Source of the DNA: Bacteroidales bacterium
GTDB taxonomy: Bacteria; Bacteroidota; Bacteroidia; Bacteroidales; BM520
Length of the DNA stretch: 64,000 bases
Assembly (NCBI GenBank): GCA_031276035.1
Contig: JAISNV010000023.1
Coordinates: 49,979 to 113,978 of the forward strand
Direction: 5' to 3'
A program made the translations under genes and the position numbers. Below are positions 1 to 9,766 of this stretch, in pieces. Every line of letters begins with the position of its first letter. Position 1 is the first letter of the stretch. The notes under the pieces are model-generated. The model was not told the DNA's origin, did not search any database, and worked only from the letters and a program-made list of their open reading frames with translations.

Positions 1-2240
1 TTTATCTTATCGGTCAAACAGTTACCGGTACTGTTTATGAAAAAGCAGACCAAACAGAAAACCCCATTCCGGGAGTAAATGTTTATTGGGTAAACACTAC
101 CATCGGAACAGCAACAGATATTGATGGGAAATTTACAATAGAAAGACCGACAAAGGAGCATAAATTACTAGTAATAAGCTATGTTGGTTACGACAATGAT
201 ACTATTTCTGTTGAAAAGAAACAAAAAGATCTGGAAATAGTTTTGTCGATGAATAAAGAATTACAAACCTTTGAAGTTGTGAGCCGTGCTCCCGGAGCAC
301 ATATTTCACGACTTGAACCTATGACCGTTATTGAAATTACGGGCACCGAACTGTGTAAAGCCGCGTGTTGTAATCTTGGCGAAAGCTTTGAAACAAACGC
401 TTCTGTTGATGTACATTACAGCGATGCGGTTACAGGAGCAAAGCAAATTCAATTGCTTGGATTATCCGGAACTTACACTCAACTTATGACCGAAAATGTT
501 CCCAATCTTTACGGATTGGCTCAACCTTACGGTTTATCTTATATTCCCGGAACATGGATGAAATCAATCTCAATTTCAAAAGGTTCCGCCGCTGTTTTAG
601 ATGGGTTCTCATCTTTAGCCGGACAAATCAATACTCAAACCAAAGATCCTGATGAAGGTGAAAGGCTCATAGTAAACGGCTTAATTAACAGTGCAATAAA
701 GTATGAAGGTAATGTTGTCGCAAGATTTAAAATTACTGATAAACTTTCTACAAATATCTTGCTTCACGCCGAAAACAGATCTCACGGTCATGATAATAAC
801 GGCGACGGATTCATAGACGACCCAATGGTCACACAATTTAATGTGATGAATAAATGGAAATATAGGATTAATGCCGGAAGCATGCTTATGTTCAATATAA
901 AAGGTCTTTATGAAGATCGTCGCGGCGGTCAAGTAGATTATTATAATACGGAAGATAAAACCGGTTTATACGGAATTGATATAAAGACAAAACGATTGGA
1001 AGGTTTACTAAAAGGCGGTCATGAATTTGCAAACAACAATTTCAATATCGCTTTGAAATCCACAGCTTCATATCATGAGCAAAAATCATTTTTCGGATTA
1101 AACAAATATGATGCTACACAAACCAGTGTTTATGTAAACACAGTATTTCAAGGTGTTTTTGCTAATAATCCCGAACATTCGTTTTCAACCGGATTAAGTT
1201 TCGCTTACGATAATTATATTGAAGATCTGAATATCAATACCGTTGAAAATGCTCCTGTTTCTCCTTATGGTGGAGTGTCTTTAAACGATACTATCATGAA
1301 AACTACGGAAATTGTGCCCGGTGCATATTTTCAATACACTTTTAATAAAGAGAAATTTCCGACAATTATTGCCGGAATTCGCGGTGATTATCATAATCAA
1401 TACGGCTTCTTTGTTACACCCCGATTACACTTAAGATATAGCATCAACGACAAAAATATCATAAGAGCGTCTGCCGGAATGGGATATAGAACCCCGAGAG
1501 TTGTTTCAGAGAATACTTTCCTGCTGGCAAGTTCAAAGCAAATTTATATTCTTGGAGATCTTAATATGGAAAAAGCCTGGAATTACGGAATAAATTATAC
1601 TCGATATTTCACTATTAATGACAGAGAACTTGTTATTAATGCCGAAGCCTATCGTTCCGATTTTGTCAACCAGATAATTACAGATATGGATCAGGATTAC
1701 AGATTTGTTTATTTCTATAATCTCGACGGAAAATCATATTCTAATGTTTTTCAAATTGAAGTTAATTATGAATTGATAAACGGATTGGATTTAGTTTTAG
1801 CATTTAGATATCAAGATGTAAAAGTGACCGAAATGAATAAAGGCCTTGAAAGAAAACCTATGGTAAATAGATACAAAGGTTTGATCAACTTATCCTACGG
1901 AACACGTATGAATAAATGGCGCTTCGACTTCACTGCTCAATTCAACGGCGATCAAAGATTACCTGTCCCAGATTATACTACAGGTAGTTCTGTTGTTCCT
2001 GACTGGGCTGATGAATTAACAGATAAATCTCCGATGTATGTAATTCTAAATGCGCAAATTACAAAGAATTTCAAAAATTGGAGTATTTACGCCGGTGGTG
2101 AAAATCTCACTAACTATAAACAGAAAAATCCGATTATAGGTGCAGATAATCCTTTTTCCGAATATTTTGATTCTTCAAGAGTTTGGGGACCAATACATGG
2201 AATTATGGCTTATGTCGGGTTCAGAATAAATATAGATTAA
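1..2240 (+). CDS. TonB-dependent outer-membrane receptor (5' end outside window)
   Basis: Outer-membrane active transporter driven by TonB. The reading frame is open from the left edge (first whole codon at base 3), so the start lies outside the window; the TTG near 243 is not the real start. The first ~80 visible residues form a carboxypeptidase-regulatory-like beta-sandwich (motifs IPGVNVYW and GTATDIDGKF), followed by a plug domain (around GLSGTYTQL and AGQINTQTKDP) and a long beta-barrel ending in an aromatic strand (AYVGFRINID). A Ca-loop-like segment DNNGDGFIDD lies early in the barrel. The next gene encodes a periplasmic heavy-metal-binding protein, so a metal or metal chelate is a plausible substrate; this is inference from context. 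Confidence 0.93.
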   Translation, partial: YLIGQTVTGTVYEKADQTENPIPGVNVYWVNTTIGTATDIDGKFTIERPTKEHKLLVISYVGYDNDTISVEKKQKDLEIVLSMNKELQTFEVVSRAPGAHISRLEPMTVIEITGTELCKAACCNLGESFETNASVDVHYSDAVTGAKQIQLLGLSGTYTQLMTENVPNLYGLAQPYGLSYIPGTWMKSISISKGSAAVLDGFSSLAGQINTQTKDPDEGERLIVNGLINSAIKYEGNVVARFKITDKLSTNILLHAENRSHGHDNNGDGFIDDPMVTQFNVMNKWKYRINAGSMLMFNIKGLYEDRRGGQVDYYNTEDKTGLYGIDIKTKRLEGLLKGGHEFANNNFNIALKSTASYHEQKSFFGLNKYDATQTSVYVNTVFQGVFANNPEHSFSTGLSFAYDNYIEDLNINTVENAPVSPYGGVSLNDTIMKTTEIVPGAYFQYTFNKEKFPTIIAGIRGDYHNQYGFFVTPRLHLRYSINDKNIIRASAGMGYRTPRVVSENTFLLASSKQIYILGDLNMEKAWNYGINYTRYFTINDRELVINAEAYRSDFVNQIITDMDQDYRFVYFYNLDGKSYSNVFQIEVNYELINGLDLVLAFRYQDVKVTEMNKGLERKPMVNRYKGLINLSYGTRMNKWRFDFTAQFNGDQRLPVPDYTTGSSVVPDWADELTDKSPMYVILNAQITKNFKNWSIYAGGENLTNYKQKNPIIGADNPFSEYFDSSRVWGPIHGIMAYVGFRINID

Positions 2241-2328
2241 GGAGGTAAGTGAAATGTTATTGTGATTCCTTCCTTCATTAATTTTCAATTTGTAACTCAA
2301 AAAATATTAACCAATAAATTTTTAAATT

Positions 2329-2817
2329 ATGAAAAAATTAAGTTCTTTATTAGCAGCTTTATTTGTTTTCGCTGCTTTAAATTTAAATGCGCAAGTTAAT
2401 GATGCGGAAAAAGCTCCCGCAAGCAAAAATGAAAAACAAACCGAAGCAAAAAGCTGTTGCTCCAAAGCTAATGCATCTGAAAATTGTTTAACTTATTCTA
2501 AAGACATCAAAGCAAAAGAAGGAGAAAATCTGGTTTTAATTAAAGCTGATATTCATTGCGATAATTGTAAGAATAAAGTTGAAAAACAAATGTCGTACGC
2601 TAAAGGTGTAAAAGACGTAAAAGCTGATGTTGCCAGCAAATCCGTTACAATTGCTTATGACCCAAAGAAAACTAATGAAGCTACTTTATTAAAAGAAGTT
2701 CAGGCATTAGATATGGGTGGAGAAATTGTTCCGGTTAAACCCTGCGCATCCTCTTGTCAGAAAAAACATTCGGCAGAATCAGAAAAAACACCTGCTGAGA
2801 AACAACCAAAACAATAA
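2329..2817 (+). CDS. Exported heavy-metal-associated (HMA) domain protein
   Basis: 162 residues. A signal peptide ends near residue 21 (ALNLNA/Q). An HMA fold follows with metal-binding pair C77-x-x-C80 (motif IHCDNCKNKVEKQM). The usual GMTCxxC glycine-methionine is replaced by DIHCDNC, the form common in Bacteroidetes periplasmic HMA proteins. Extra Cys pairs at 43-44 and near the C-terminus (CASSCQKKH) could bind more metal. It lies 88 bases downstream of the TonB receptor and is followed by a strong terminator, so the pair may be one transcription unit handling copper or a similar ion. The metal is not shown by the sequence. Confidence 0.85.
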   Translation: MKKLSSLLAALFVFAALNLNAQVNDAEKAPASKNEKQTEAKSCCSKANASENCLTYSKDIKAKEGENLVLIKADIHCDNCKNKVEKQMSYAKGVKDVKADVASKSVTIAYDPKKTNEATLLKEVQALDMGGEIVPVKPCASSCQKKHSAESEKTPAEKQPKQ

Positions 2818-2839
2818 AATCTTTATACTTCGTTTCGGG

Positions 2840-2878
2840 AAAATGCCTCTGATAAATATCAGGGGCATTTTTTTTATT
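2840..2878 (+). terminator. Rho-independent terminator after the HMA gene
   Basis: A 14-bp stem (2841-2854 with 2857-2870, one G.U pair) with a tiny loop is followed directly by a run of T. It ends the TonB receptor/HMA unit. Confidence 0.9.
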
Positions 2879-2905
2879 TTAATATTATAAAAAGAGAAAT
2901 TATAC

Positions 2906-2913
2906 TATTTTTG
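2906..2913 (+). promoter_or_regulatory. Bacteroidetes -7 box for the TPR regulator gene
   Basis: TATTTTTG fits the Bacteroidetes consensus TAnnTTTG and lies 14 bases before the ATG at 2928, implying a very short leader. No clear -33 TTTG is seen. Confidence 0.5.
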
Positions 2914-2927
2914 TAAAATAAAAATGG

Positions 2928-4679
2928 ATGCTAATGAAGTTTTTCAAACCATATATTTATATTTTTTGCATATTACTAAGTGTTTCCGCTAAGATTTATT
3001 CTCAAAATAATTACCAGACATTACCGGACAGCCTCCAGTTCATAATAGACAACAATAGTAACGACGACTTCTCTAAAATAGAATCATTGATATATGTTTG
3101 TAATGTTCTGATGGATTTGCGTGAATACAACATGATTAAGCCATTGGCAGAAGAATTGATGATGCTATCTGAAAAAAATAATTTTCAATACGGTATTACT
3201 ATCAGTGACTATTTTCTTTCAGCATATTATTTGAATATTGATAATTACAGCACAAGTATTGAATACTTAACTAATGCATATTCGAGAGTATATGATTTGG
3301 AGGATAATGAAGATAAGTCAATACTAATGCTAAGAATTCATTTGGCACTTAGTGCCTATTATCACAGAATTTCCATGCTTCCGCAAGCTTTGGAACATAT
3401 TCATAAGGCAATGGAAATTAACGACAGCTTAAATATTTTCAGATATAAAGTTATTGTTGTTAATAATTTTGCTGGTATTTATGCCGATATTGATAATCCG
3501 GAAAAAGGTATAACATTGCTTAAACCCTTACTGAAAGAAGAAAAATTAACGAAACAACATGATTTTTTAATAAACCTCAATATTGGTGTTCTATATTCCC
3601 GGGAAAATAAAACAGACTCCGCCTTAATATATTTTAATAATGCAAAAAAATCCGTAAATACAAATAAAGATGAAATGACATTACTTTATATGATAGGTAA
3701 TTCATATTCGCAAAAAGGAGACATTGATACGGCATTAGATTATTTACATAAAGGTATTTCTGTGGAAAATGCGTTAAGTAATCCCGATACATACGCACTA
3801 TGCGTTATAAAAATTGCGGCTTTGTATTCTCAAATGAGAGAAACCGATTCTGCTTTATATTATATTGACAAGGTTATTGACAGCACCTCAGCTTTATCCT
3901 TAAAATGTAACGGACTTTTTATCAAGGCTAATATCTTAAAGCAAGCCGGAAAATACGAGGAGTGCATTGATGTACTTAATGAATATATAATTCTAAACGA
4001 CAGTATAAATAATATTAAAAACGTTTCCAAAACAAGCCAAATGATATTTGACTATGAGAAAAAACAAGAATTGATGCGAGCAGAAATTGATAATTATATA
4101 CTTCAAGCGGAATACAGCAAAGAGAAAAACAGACTTATTATACTCACAATTTCATCATTAATGGGCGTAATTATAGTATTACTATTATTTAGTAGAAATA
4201 AAATCATTCTTAAAAATAAAAAAGAATCGGAAGCTGCATTAAAAGATCAACTTGAATTAAGGAACAAAGAGTTAACCACAAAGGTAATGCTTCAATTACA
4301 AAAAAATGAGGTTGTCGAAGAAATCATTAAGATTATTACTGATATTGATAAAAATGAAGAAAACAAACATAATCTAAAACAAATTACAAAAAAATTAAGA
4401 CATCTTAAAGCAAGCAGTTCTTGGAGCGACTTTGATTATGGTTTTATTAAAATACATCAGAATTTCTATGATAAACTGTTGAATGATTTTCCTGACTTAA
4501 CTTTATCGGAGAGACGATTATGTGCTTTGATAAAGTTGAATTTAAATACAAAAGAAATCGCAAGCATAACTAATTTAGGGCCAGATAGTGTTAGGGTTGC
4601 CCGCACCAGATTAAGAAAGAAACTAAATCTGACACATTCTGATATGCCTTTATCAACTTTTTTTGCCAATTATTCGTAA
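2928..4679 (+). CDS. Membrane-anchored TPR protein with C-terminal LuxR-like HTH
   Basis: 583 residues. A signal/anchor segment at 1-25 precedes several tetratricopeptide-like helical repeats (about 60-370), which should lie outside the cytoplasm. A single membrane helix follows at about 402-422 (LTISSLMGVIIVLLLF), then a charged coiled coil (about 425-470) and a C-terminal helix-turn-helix of LuxR/GerE type (LTLSERRLCALIKLNLNTKE through RVARTRLRKKLNL). This architecture is frequent in Bacteroidetes and is thought to pass periplasmic signals straight to DNA. It is transcribed alone and its target is unknown. The neighbouring T9SS cargo gene is a candidate only by position. Confidence 0.8.
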   Translation: MLMKFFKPYIYIFCILLSVSAKIYSQNNYQTLPDSLQFIIDNNSNDDFSKIESLIYVCNVLMDLREYNMIKPLAEELMMLSEKNNFQYGITISDYFLSAYYLNIDNYSTSIEYLTNAYSRVYDLEDNEDKSILMLRIHLALSAYYHRISMLPQALEHIHKAMEINDSLNIFRYKVIVVNNFAGIYADIDNPEKGITLLKPLLKEEKLTKQHDFLINLNIGVLYSRENKTDSALIYFNNAKKSVNTNKDEMTLLYMIGNSYSQKGDIDTALDYLHKGISVENALSNPDTYALCVIKIAALYSQMRETDSALYYIDKVIDSTSALSLKCNGLFIKANILKQAGKYEECIDVLNEYIILNDSINNIKNVSKTSQMIFDYEKKQELMRAEIDNYILQAEYSKEKNRLIILTISSLMGVIIVLLLFSRNKIILKNKKESEAALKDQLELRNKELTTKVMLQLQKNEVVEEIIKIITDIDKNEENKHNLKQITKKLRHLKASSSWSDFDYGFIKIHQNFYDKLLNDFPDLTLSERRLCALIKLNLNTKEIASITNLGPDSVRVARTRLRKKLNLTHSDMPLSTFFANYS

Positions 4680-4826
4680 ATTGCCTTAAAACATTATTAT
4701 TTATCCATATAATCAGATAATTATATATAAAATTGTTTCCTTTATTTTTATTAAAAAACTCGATTTGTTTCTATTTTGTTTCTCTATTTATCAGTCTTAA
4801 AATCTTATGTATTTAAAAATATTAAA

Positions 4827-4834
4827 TAGTTTTG
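4827..4834 (+). promoter_or_regulatory. -7 box for the 961-residue T9SS protein
   Basis: TAGTTTTG (TAnnTTTG) stands 38 bases before the ATG at 4873, giving a leader of about 30 bases. Confidence 0.5.
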
Positions 4835-4872
4835 CGGAAAAATTTTAAACTAAAAACTAAATAAAAATAAAA

Positions 4873-7758
4873 ATGAAGAAAACAATTTTACTTTTAACTC
4901 TATCCGCTTTAAGCATATTGTCTTTAAATGCTCAAAAAAACGAAAAAAGCGGCAAAATTCATAATTTAGGAAGTACCATTAATGTAATGTCTGTCTCTCC
5001 AAATGGTGAATATGTTACAGGTTATCAAATGTATAACAGTTACGCAATATTATGGACAGAGGACAACGGTTCAGTAATGATAGCACCTGAGGGCGGATGT
5101 TCCGCAAATGCTGTTTCAAATAACGGAACGATTGTAGGACAATTTTATGATCCGGAAATAACTTATGAAGATTGGGAAGGAAATATTCAAAATCTCTTCT
5201 CTGCAGGATATTGCTATAACGGACAATGGACAGGTCTTGGAGTAAAACCTGAATTATTACAACAAATAGATCCTACAATGGGAAGTATGGCTGAAGCTAT
5301 TTCTGCCGACGGTACTATTATAGGAGGATCAATGTATTATCCCTCCTGGATTTTAGAACCAACTGTATGGACTAACTCCAATCCGCAAGCATTAGAAATT
5401 GAAATGATCGGACAAGGCGGCAGGGTTCAAGGAATGTCTGCAGACGGAGTAGTTGTTGCAGGTTGGATAGCTCCTTATTATTCAAGATTACCTGCTGTAT
5501 GGATCAATGGTGCATTGACAATAATTACAAACAACGGGATTGTTGAAGGCGGCGAAGCTTTTGGAGTAAGTCCGAATGGCAAATATGTTGGTTTAATAAT
5601 AGGCGGCTTAGCGGCGGTTTACGATGTACAGGAAGATAACCTTATAATTATCGGGAAAAAAGAATCTGCACGAAGTGCTTATGCAACATCGGTATCAGAT
5701 AATGGTATTGCTATCGGATATAACCAAATTACTATGGGTTTAGATAGAGAAGGTTTTATCTATACTGAAAAAATGGGTATGATTAATCTTAATGAATATT
5801 TAGTTGCTGCCGGCGTTACGGGAGCAGAAAGTGCACAATTACAATGTCCGATGGATATTTCTGCAGATGGAACAAGAATTGTCGGATTTAGTTCTAATGT
5901 TGATGGTTGGGTTGTAGACGTTGAACATAATATCAGCGGTTATTATCCTCCGAGAAATTTAACGGCAACCGAAGACACATATAGACAAATAAATTTAACA
6001 TGGACAGCAGCAAAGAGTGATCCGGGAAATATCTTAACCGGCTACAACATCTATCGTAACGGAACCAAAATCAATTCCTCAGTTATATTATCTACATCCT
6101 ATACCGATAATGTTACTGATAACGGTTCCTACATTTATTCTGTTAAGGCCGTGTGGAATCAAACAAACGAATCTTTATCTACAAATGAAGTAACAATTAA
6201 TTCGGGAATAATTACTGTTCCTTTCTTGGATGAATTTAACTCTTTGGATTTTGCTACTAATTTCTGGACTATATCATCTCAATCGGAATTTAATTGGGCA
6301 CTTTCCGAATATGACGGTATTTCAGCACCATGTATAAACTATTTCTCTCCTTCCGGCACATATAACCAAACACTTTCTTCGGCTTTTATTGATGCAACCG
6401 AAACAACTCAGCTATTCCTATCTTTTAATATTTATCTTTCACAGGCCCAATATAACAATGCCAATGATAAACTAAAAATTGAAATATATGATGGAACCCA
6501 ATGGCAATTCGTTGACGAATTCAGTCCGTTATTGGGTGAATCCGGATCATTTACATATCACAACTATAATATTACAGAATTTGCAGCAGGCAAAATAACT
6601 CGCGTAAAAATTACCGGATACGGCCACAACTCTATGGGTGAAAGTCTTCTTTGGTCATTAGATAATATTAATGTATATTCACCGGAAGATGCATTAGTTA
6701 TTGAAGTTCCGCTCCGTGTTACCGCACATAAATCTCAAGACGGTACCGTTCACGTTAATTGGGCAGACCCCGGTAAATTGGCAACTCTATCTTACCTTGA
6801 AAACGATTATCTTTATGACGGAATAGGAAATGAAGGCGTGCCTTTCATAGCTGCAAATAAATTCGAAGCCGACGACTTAAAAGGATACGATTACTATTAT
6901 TTAAATTCAATCTCCGCTCTTTTGACTGATGCGGTATATTCACCCTCTCAACTCAAATTAGCAGTATTTTTAGGAACTGAAAGGGTTGTGGATCAAGAAA
7001 TTGATTCTTATGAACTAAATGCGTGGAACACTTTCGATTTGGCTGAACCAATCTTTATAACTAAAGATATAGATAAAGATCTGTATTTTGGTATTGAAGT
7101 TGTTTCTCATTCAGAAGGCGAAATTCCGCTCGGTGTTTGTGTAAGACCTCTTCTTGTTTGGTCGGAAGATGAAGTAATATACGCCTATGAAGGACGTTCT
7201 AATTTATATTCTGAAGATGGCGGCCAGACTTGGGGAACTCTTACCGAATTCGAATTATTTTACTCTCACGGTATAAAAGCTAATCTTATAGGTAGTAATG
7301 AACCTGTTGCTAAAGAAAGGCTTATGGGATATAAAGTTTATCGTGACGGTGAAAGTTTGTTAGGCCAAGACTGGATTGGCAATGATTATTTAACAGCTCT
7401 GCACAATTACACCGATACAACTTCATTTGTAAGCGACGATGCTTGTTATCAAGTTTCTGCATATTACAATGTTCAACAAGAATCGGAAAAAGCACAATTC
7501 TGCCTTGGTGATGAAATAGAAGGTATTACTACTATCGACACTGAAAATCAATATACAATCTATCCCAATCCAACTACCGGAATTATTAATATTGAAGGGG
7601 AATTTGATAACGTTACGGTATATGGCTTAGATGGTAGAAAACTTATTACAACTTCAGAAAAATTAATCAATCTTAATAAATTTCCGAAAGGAATGTATCT
7701 AATCAAAATTAATTCTAAAAATAATAATTCTATAACTCAGAAGGTTATAAAATATTAA
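4873..7758 (+). CDS. Secreted multidomain surface protein with T9SS sorting domain
   Basis: 961 residues. The signal peptide ends near residue 20. Residues ~25-350 hold about six repeats of the pattern S-x-(D/N)-G-x-x-(V/I)-G (for example AISADGTIIGGS, GMSADGVVVAG, DISADGTRIVGF), resembling HAF/beta-propeller repeats. A fibronectin type III domain follows (about 358-445), then a jelly-roll, cleaved-adhesin-like domain (about 460-605), a second FN3-like stretch with an inserted segment, and a C-terminal type A sorting domain (YPNPTTGIINIEG to SITQKVIKY). It should be exported by Sec, moved across the outer membrane by T9SS and attached to the surface. No catalytic motif is recognised, so an adhesion or binding role is the best guess. 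Confidence 0.82.
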   Translation: MKKTILLLTLSALSILSLNAQKNEKSGKIHNLGSTINVMSVSPNGEYVTGYQMYNSYAILWTEDNGSVMIAPEGGCSANAVSNNGTIVGQFYDPEITYEDWEGNIQNLFSAGYCYNGQWTGLGVKPELLQQIDPTMGSMAEAISADGTIIGGSMYYPSWILEPTVWTNSNPQALEIEMIGQGGRVQGMSADGVVVAGWIAPYYSRLPAVWINGALTIITNNGIVEGGEAFGVSPNGKYVGLIIGGLAAVYDVQEDNLIIIGKKESARSAYATSVSDNGIAIGYNQITMGLDREGFIYTEKMGMINLNEYLVAAGVTGAESAQLQCPMDISADGTRIVGFSSNVDGWVVDVEHNISGYYPPRNLTATEDTYRQINLTWTAAKSDPGNILTGYNIYRNGTKINSSVILSTSYTDNVTDNGSYIYSVKAVWNQTNESLSTNEVTINSGIITVPFLDEFNSLDFATNFWTISSQSEFNWALSEYDGISAPCINYFSPSGTYNQTLSSAFIDATETTQLFLSFNIYLSQAQYNNANDKLKIEIYDGTQWQFVDEFSPLLGESGSFTYHNYNITEFAAGKITRVKITGYGHNSMGESLLWSLDNINVYSPEDALVIEVPLRVTAHKSQDGTVHVNWADPGKLATLSYLENDYLYDGIGNEGVPFIAANKFEADDLKGYDYYYLNSISALLTDAVYSPSQLKLAVFLGTERVVDQEIDSYELNAWNTFDLAEPIFITKDIDKDLYFGIEVVSHSEGEIPLGVCVRPLLVWSEDEVIYAYEGRSNLYSEDGGQTWGTLTEFELFYSHGIKANLIGSNEPVAKERLMGYKVYRDGESLLGQDWIGNDYLTALHNYTDTTSFVSDDACYQVSAYYNVQQESEKAQFCLGDEIEGITTIDTENQYTIYPNPTTGIINIEGEFDNVTVYGLDGRKLITTSEKLINLNKFPKGMYLIKINSKNNNSITQKVIKY

Positions 7759-7791
7759 TTATTCAAATCTCTTAAAAACAGTAATTTGTTT

Positions 7792-7828
7792 GCCGTTTCT
7801 TCAATATGTAAGAAACGGCTTTCTTTTT
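7792..7828 (+). terminator. Terminator between the T9SS gene and the YraN-like gene
   Basis: A perfect 10-bp inverted repeat (7792-7801 with 7810-7819, loop of 8) is followed by a T-rich tract. It excludes an upstream TTG as start of the next gene and favours the ATG at 7829. Confidence 0.88.
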
Positions 7829-8200
7829 ATGTATACAAACAGTCAACATGAATTAGGTAAATACGGCGAGCAGCTTGCCGCAGACTATATAAAATCTCTT
7901 GGTTATACAATTATAGAACAGAATTGGAGAAACGAGAAATACGAAATAGATATCATTTGCACAAATAGCGAGAATATTATCTTCATAGAAGTAAAAACTC
8001 ACGATTCCAATAAACTTTTTGATATCAGAAGATTAGTAGATAAAGAAAAACAAAGAAAAATCACATTTTGTGCAAACAATTATGTCAGACGGAAAAATAT
8101 CATTTTAGACGTTCGTTTCGATATAATTATCATCAAAAAAAAGAAAGATGAATATGAACTTGAACATATTCCAAATGCTTTTTATTGCATAAGACGATAA
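7829..8200 (+). CDS. YraN family (UPF0102) putative endonuclease
   Basis: About 123 residues from ATG 7829, chosen because the in-frame codons upstream lie inside a terminator. The family signature is complete: HELGKYGEQLAADYI, GYTIIEQNWR, then the PD-(D/E)xK-type core EIDIICTNSENIIFIEVKT, with Asp in EIDII and E-x-K in IEVKT as likely metal ligands. The family resembles Holliday-junction resolvases, but its cellular role is not settled. It is a single gene convergent with ispG. Confidence 0.88.
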   Translation: MYTNSQHELGKYGEQLAADYIKSLGYTIIEQNWRNEKYEIDIICTNSENIIFIEVKTHDSNKLFDIRRLVDKEKQRKITFCANNYVRRKNIILDVRFDIIIIKKKKDEYELEHIPNAFYCIRR

Positions 8201-8220
8201 CAGATTAATTTTAAGGGAAA

Positions 8221-8255
8221 AATTCTTAATTCTTAATTCCTAATTCTTAATTCTT
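8221..8255. repeat. Five tandem 7-bp repeats (AATTCTT) at the 3' end of ispG
   Basis: Five consecutive copies of AATTCTT, the third reading AATTCCT. The ispG stop codon and last codons fall inside the repeat, so the IspG tail LRIRN is built from it. Such AT-rich simple repeats are common between genes in Bacteroidetes. Confidence 0.8.
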
Positions 8256-9765
8256 TTATAAGTCTTTCTCCTGCTTCCTCTGCTCGGAAAGGCTCTCCTA
8301 CTCGTTTGCCATTAATAAAAAGCACAACCTTACCTTTACCGCAACCCAATACTCCGATATCGGCACCCCGCATTTCGCCGGGACCGTTGACAACACAGCC
8401 CATAACTGCAATACTGATATTTTTCAAATGTTTGGTTTTTCCTTTTATATCCTCCAAAACACTTACTAAATCGTACTCCGTTCGAGCACAAGTAGGACAA
8501 CTAATATATTCCGGTTTTGACAATCTTAATTTTGTTGTCTGTAAAATATCCGCAAGAAGTTCTTCATCAACATTTGTTACAATGCCCGAAACAGGATAAT
8601 TTAACAATAAGTATCCTAAATCGATGCTTACATCTATTACAGAATATTCCGATTTTAAATATCTGACTATTACCGGAACTCTTATTTTTTCAGAGAAAGC
8701 ATCATTTAAAATATTACACGATTCTTCTAAACTTCTATTTGAAATATCTATAACTATCACCCTTTCATCAATTTCTTCCTCAGTAATATCTTTTCCGACA
8801 ATAGTAAATTTTTCAGTAGAGTTTTTAATTTTTATTCTTTCGAGATTGTTTGTCTGTTTTGGGTGTTGTAGTTTTGATTTCGGATTTCTGTTTTCGGATG
8901 TCATCTCGAAAGAAGCAAAAGATTTCAATCGTTTCGGACTGTAATTTACTATTTCTTTTGCCGGAGCAATTTCATTAACGGGATTTTCCGATAAAGAAAC
9001 TCTAATTGTATCACCGATTCCTTCACTCAATAATGTTCCAATTCCAATTGCCGATTTCACTCTTCCGTCCATTCCCGAGCCTGCTTCGGTAACACCAAGA
9101 TGAATCGGAAAATATTTATCCTGCTTAGTCATTTCTTCAACAAAAAGCCGGTTCGCTTCAATCATTATTAATGGATTACTTGATTTTAATGAAATAACCA
9201 AATTATCAAAATCAAGTTTTCTAAAAATTTCAATAAACTCTTTTACAGACTCAACCATTCCTTTCGCCGTATCACCGAATCGGTAAACAATTCTTTCAGA
9301 AAGTGAACCCTGGTTGCTACCGACACGAATAACAGTATTATTATTTTTACAAATCTCAGTCAACCGGAATAAAGCTTCCGTAGCTTTCCCAAGAGCAATT
9401 TCATTATCTCTTTCAGTAAAAATTTCCTTTGAGAGATTTTTATCGATATAATTTCCCGGATTAATTCTGATTTTATCTGCTATCTTGGCAGCAGTTTCAG
9501 CAATAACCGGATTAAAATGAATATCCGCAATTATAGGAATTTCAATATTTCGTTTGTAGAGTTCATTTTTGATATTATAAAGATTTTCGGCATCCTTAAT
9601 ATTCCTTGTCGATAGCCTTATCATTTCACAACCGGCTTCAGCAAGTTCTATAGACTGCTTAACACAAGCCGCCGTATTCGAGGTATCGGTATTAAGCATT
9701 GATTGTATCCGTACCGGAAAATCTTTTCCAAGATACAGATTCCCTATTTTAACAAATTCGGGCAT
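8233..9765 (-). CDS. ispG: 4-hydroxy-3-methylbut-2-en-1-yl diphosphate synthase (IspG/GcpE)
   Basis: Converts methylerythritol cyclodiphosphate to HMBPP in the MEP isoprenoid pathway, using a [4Fe-4S] cluster. 510 residues. The N-terminal TIM barrel is clear (FPVRIQSMLNTDT, ADIHFNP, RINPGN, VRVGSNQGSL). The C-terminal Fe-S domain has the cluster ligands in CPTC (about 422-425) and CVVNGPGE (about 455), then ADIGVLGCG. Between them is the extra linker region typical of the long bacteroidal form. Here it is short and contains an 80-bp segment with terminal inverted repeats (residues about 284-310) that looks inserted. One base separates it from cysS, so the two form an operon. Confidence 0.95.
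   Translation of the reverse strand: MPEFVKIGNLYLGKDFPVRIQSMLNTDTSNTAACVKQSIELAEAGCEMIRLSTRNIKDAENLYNIKNELYKRNIEIPIIADIHFNPVIAETAAKIADKIRINPGNYIDKNLSKEIFTERDNEIALGKATEALFRLTEICKNNNTVIRVGSNQGSLSERIVYRFGDTAKGMVESVKEFIEIFRKLDFDNLVISLKSSNPLIMIEANRLFVEEMTKQDKYFPIHLGVTEAGSGMDGRVKSAIGIGTLLSEGIGDTIRVSLSENPVNEIAPAKEIVNYSPKRLKSFASFEMTSENRNPKSKLQHPKQTNNLERIKIKNSTEKFTIVGKDITEEEIDERVIVIDISNRSLEESCNILNDAFSEKIRVPVIVRYLKSEYSVIDVSIDLGYLLLNYPVSGIVTNVDEELLADILQTTKLRLSKPEYISCPTCARTEYDLVSVLEDIKGKTKHLKNISIAVMGCVVNGPGEMRGADIGVLGCGKGKVVLFINGKRVGEPFRAEEAGERLIKELRIRN
8835..8914. repeat. Palindromic mini-element inside ispG
   Basis: Perfect 11-bp inverted repeats (TTCTTTCGAGA at 8835-8845 and TCTCGAAAGAA at 8904-8914) bracket a segment whose translation is low-complexity (SENRNPKSKLQHPKQ) and unlike the flanking enzyme. 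It keeps the ispG frame open. This suggests a small palindromic element inserted in frame in the inter-domain linker. Confidence 0.55.
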
Positions 9766-9766
9766 A

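Noticed and set aside
7790..7828. Upstream TTG start for the YraN-like gene
   Set aside because: It falls inside a perfect terminator hairpin; ATG 7829 gives the normal family N-terminus.
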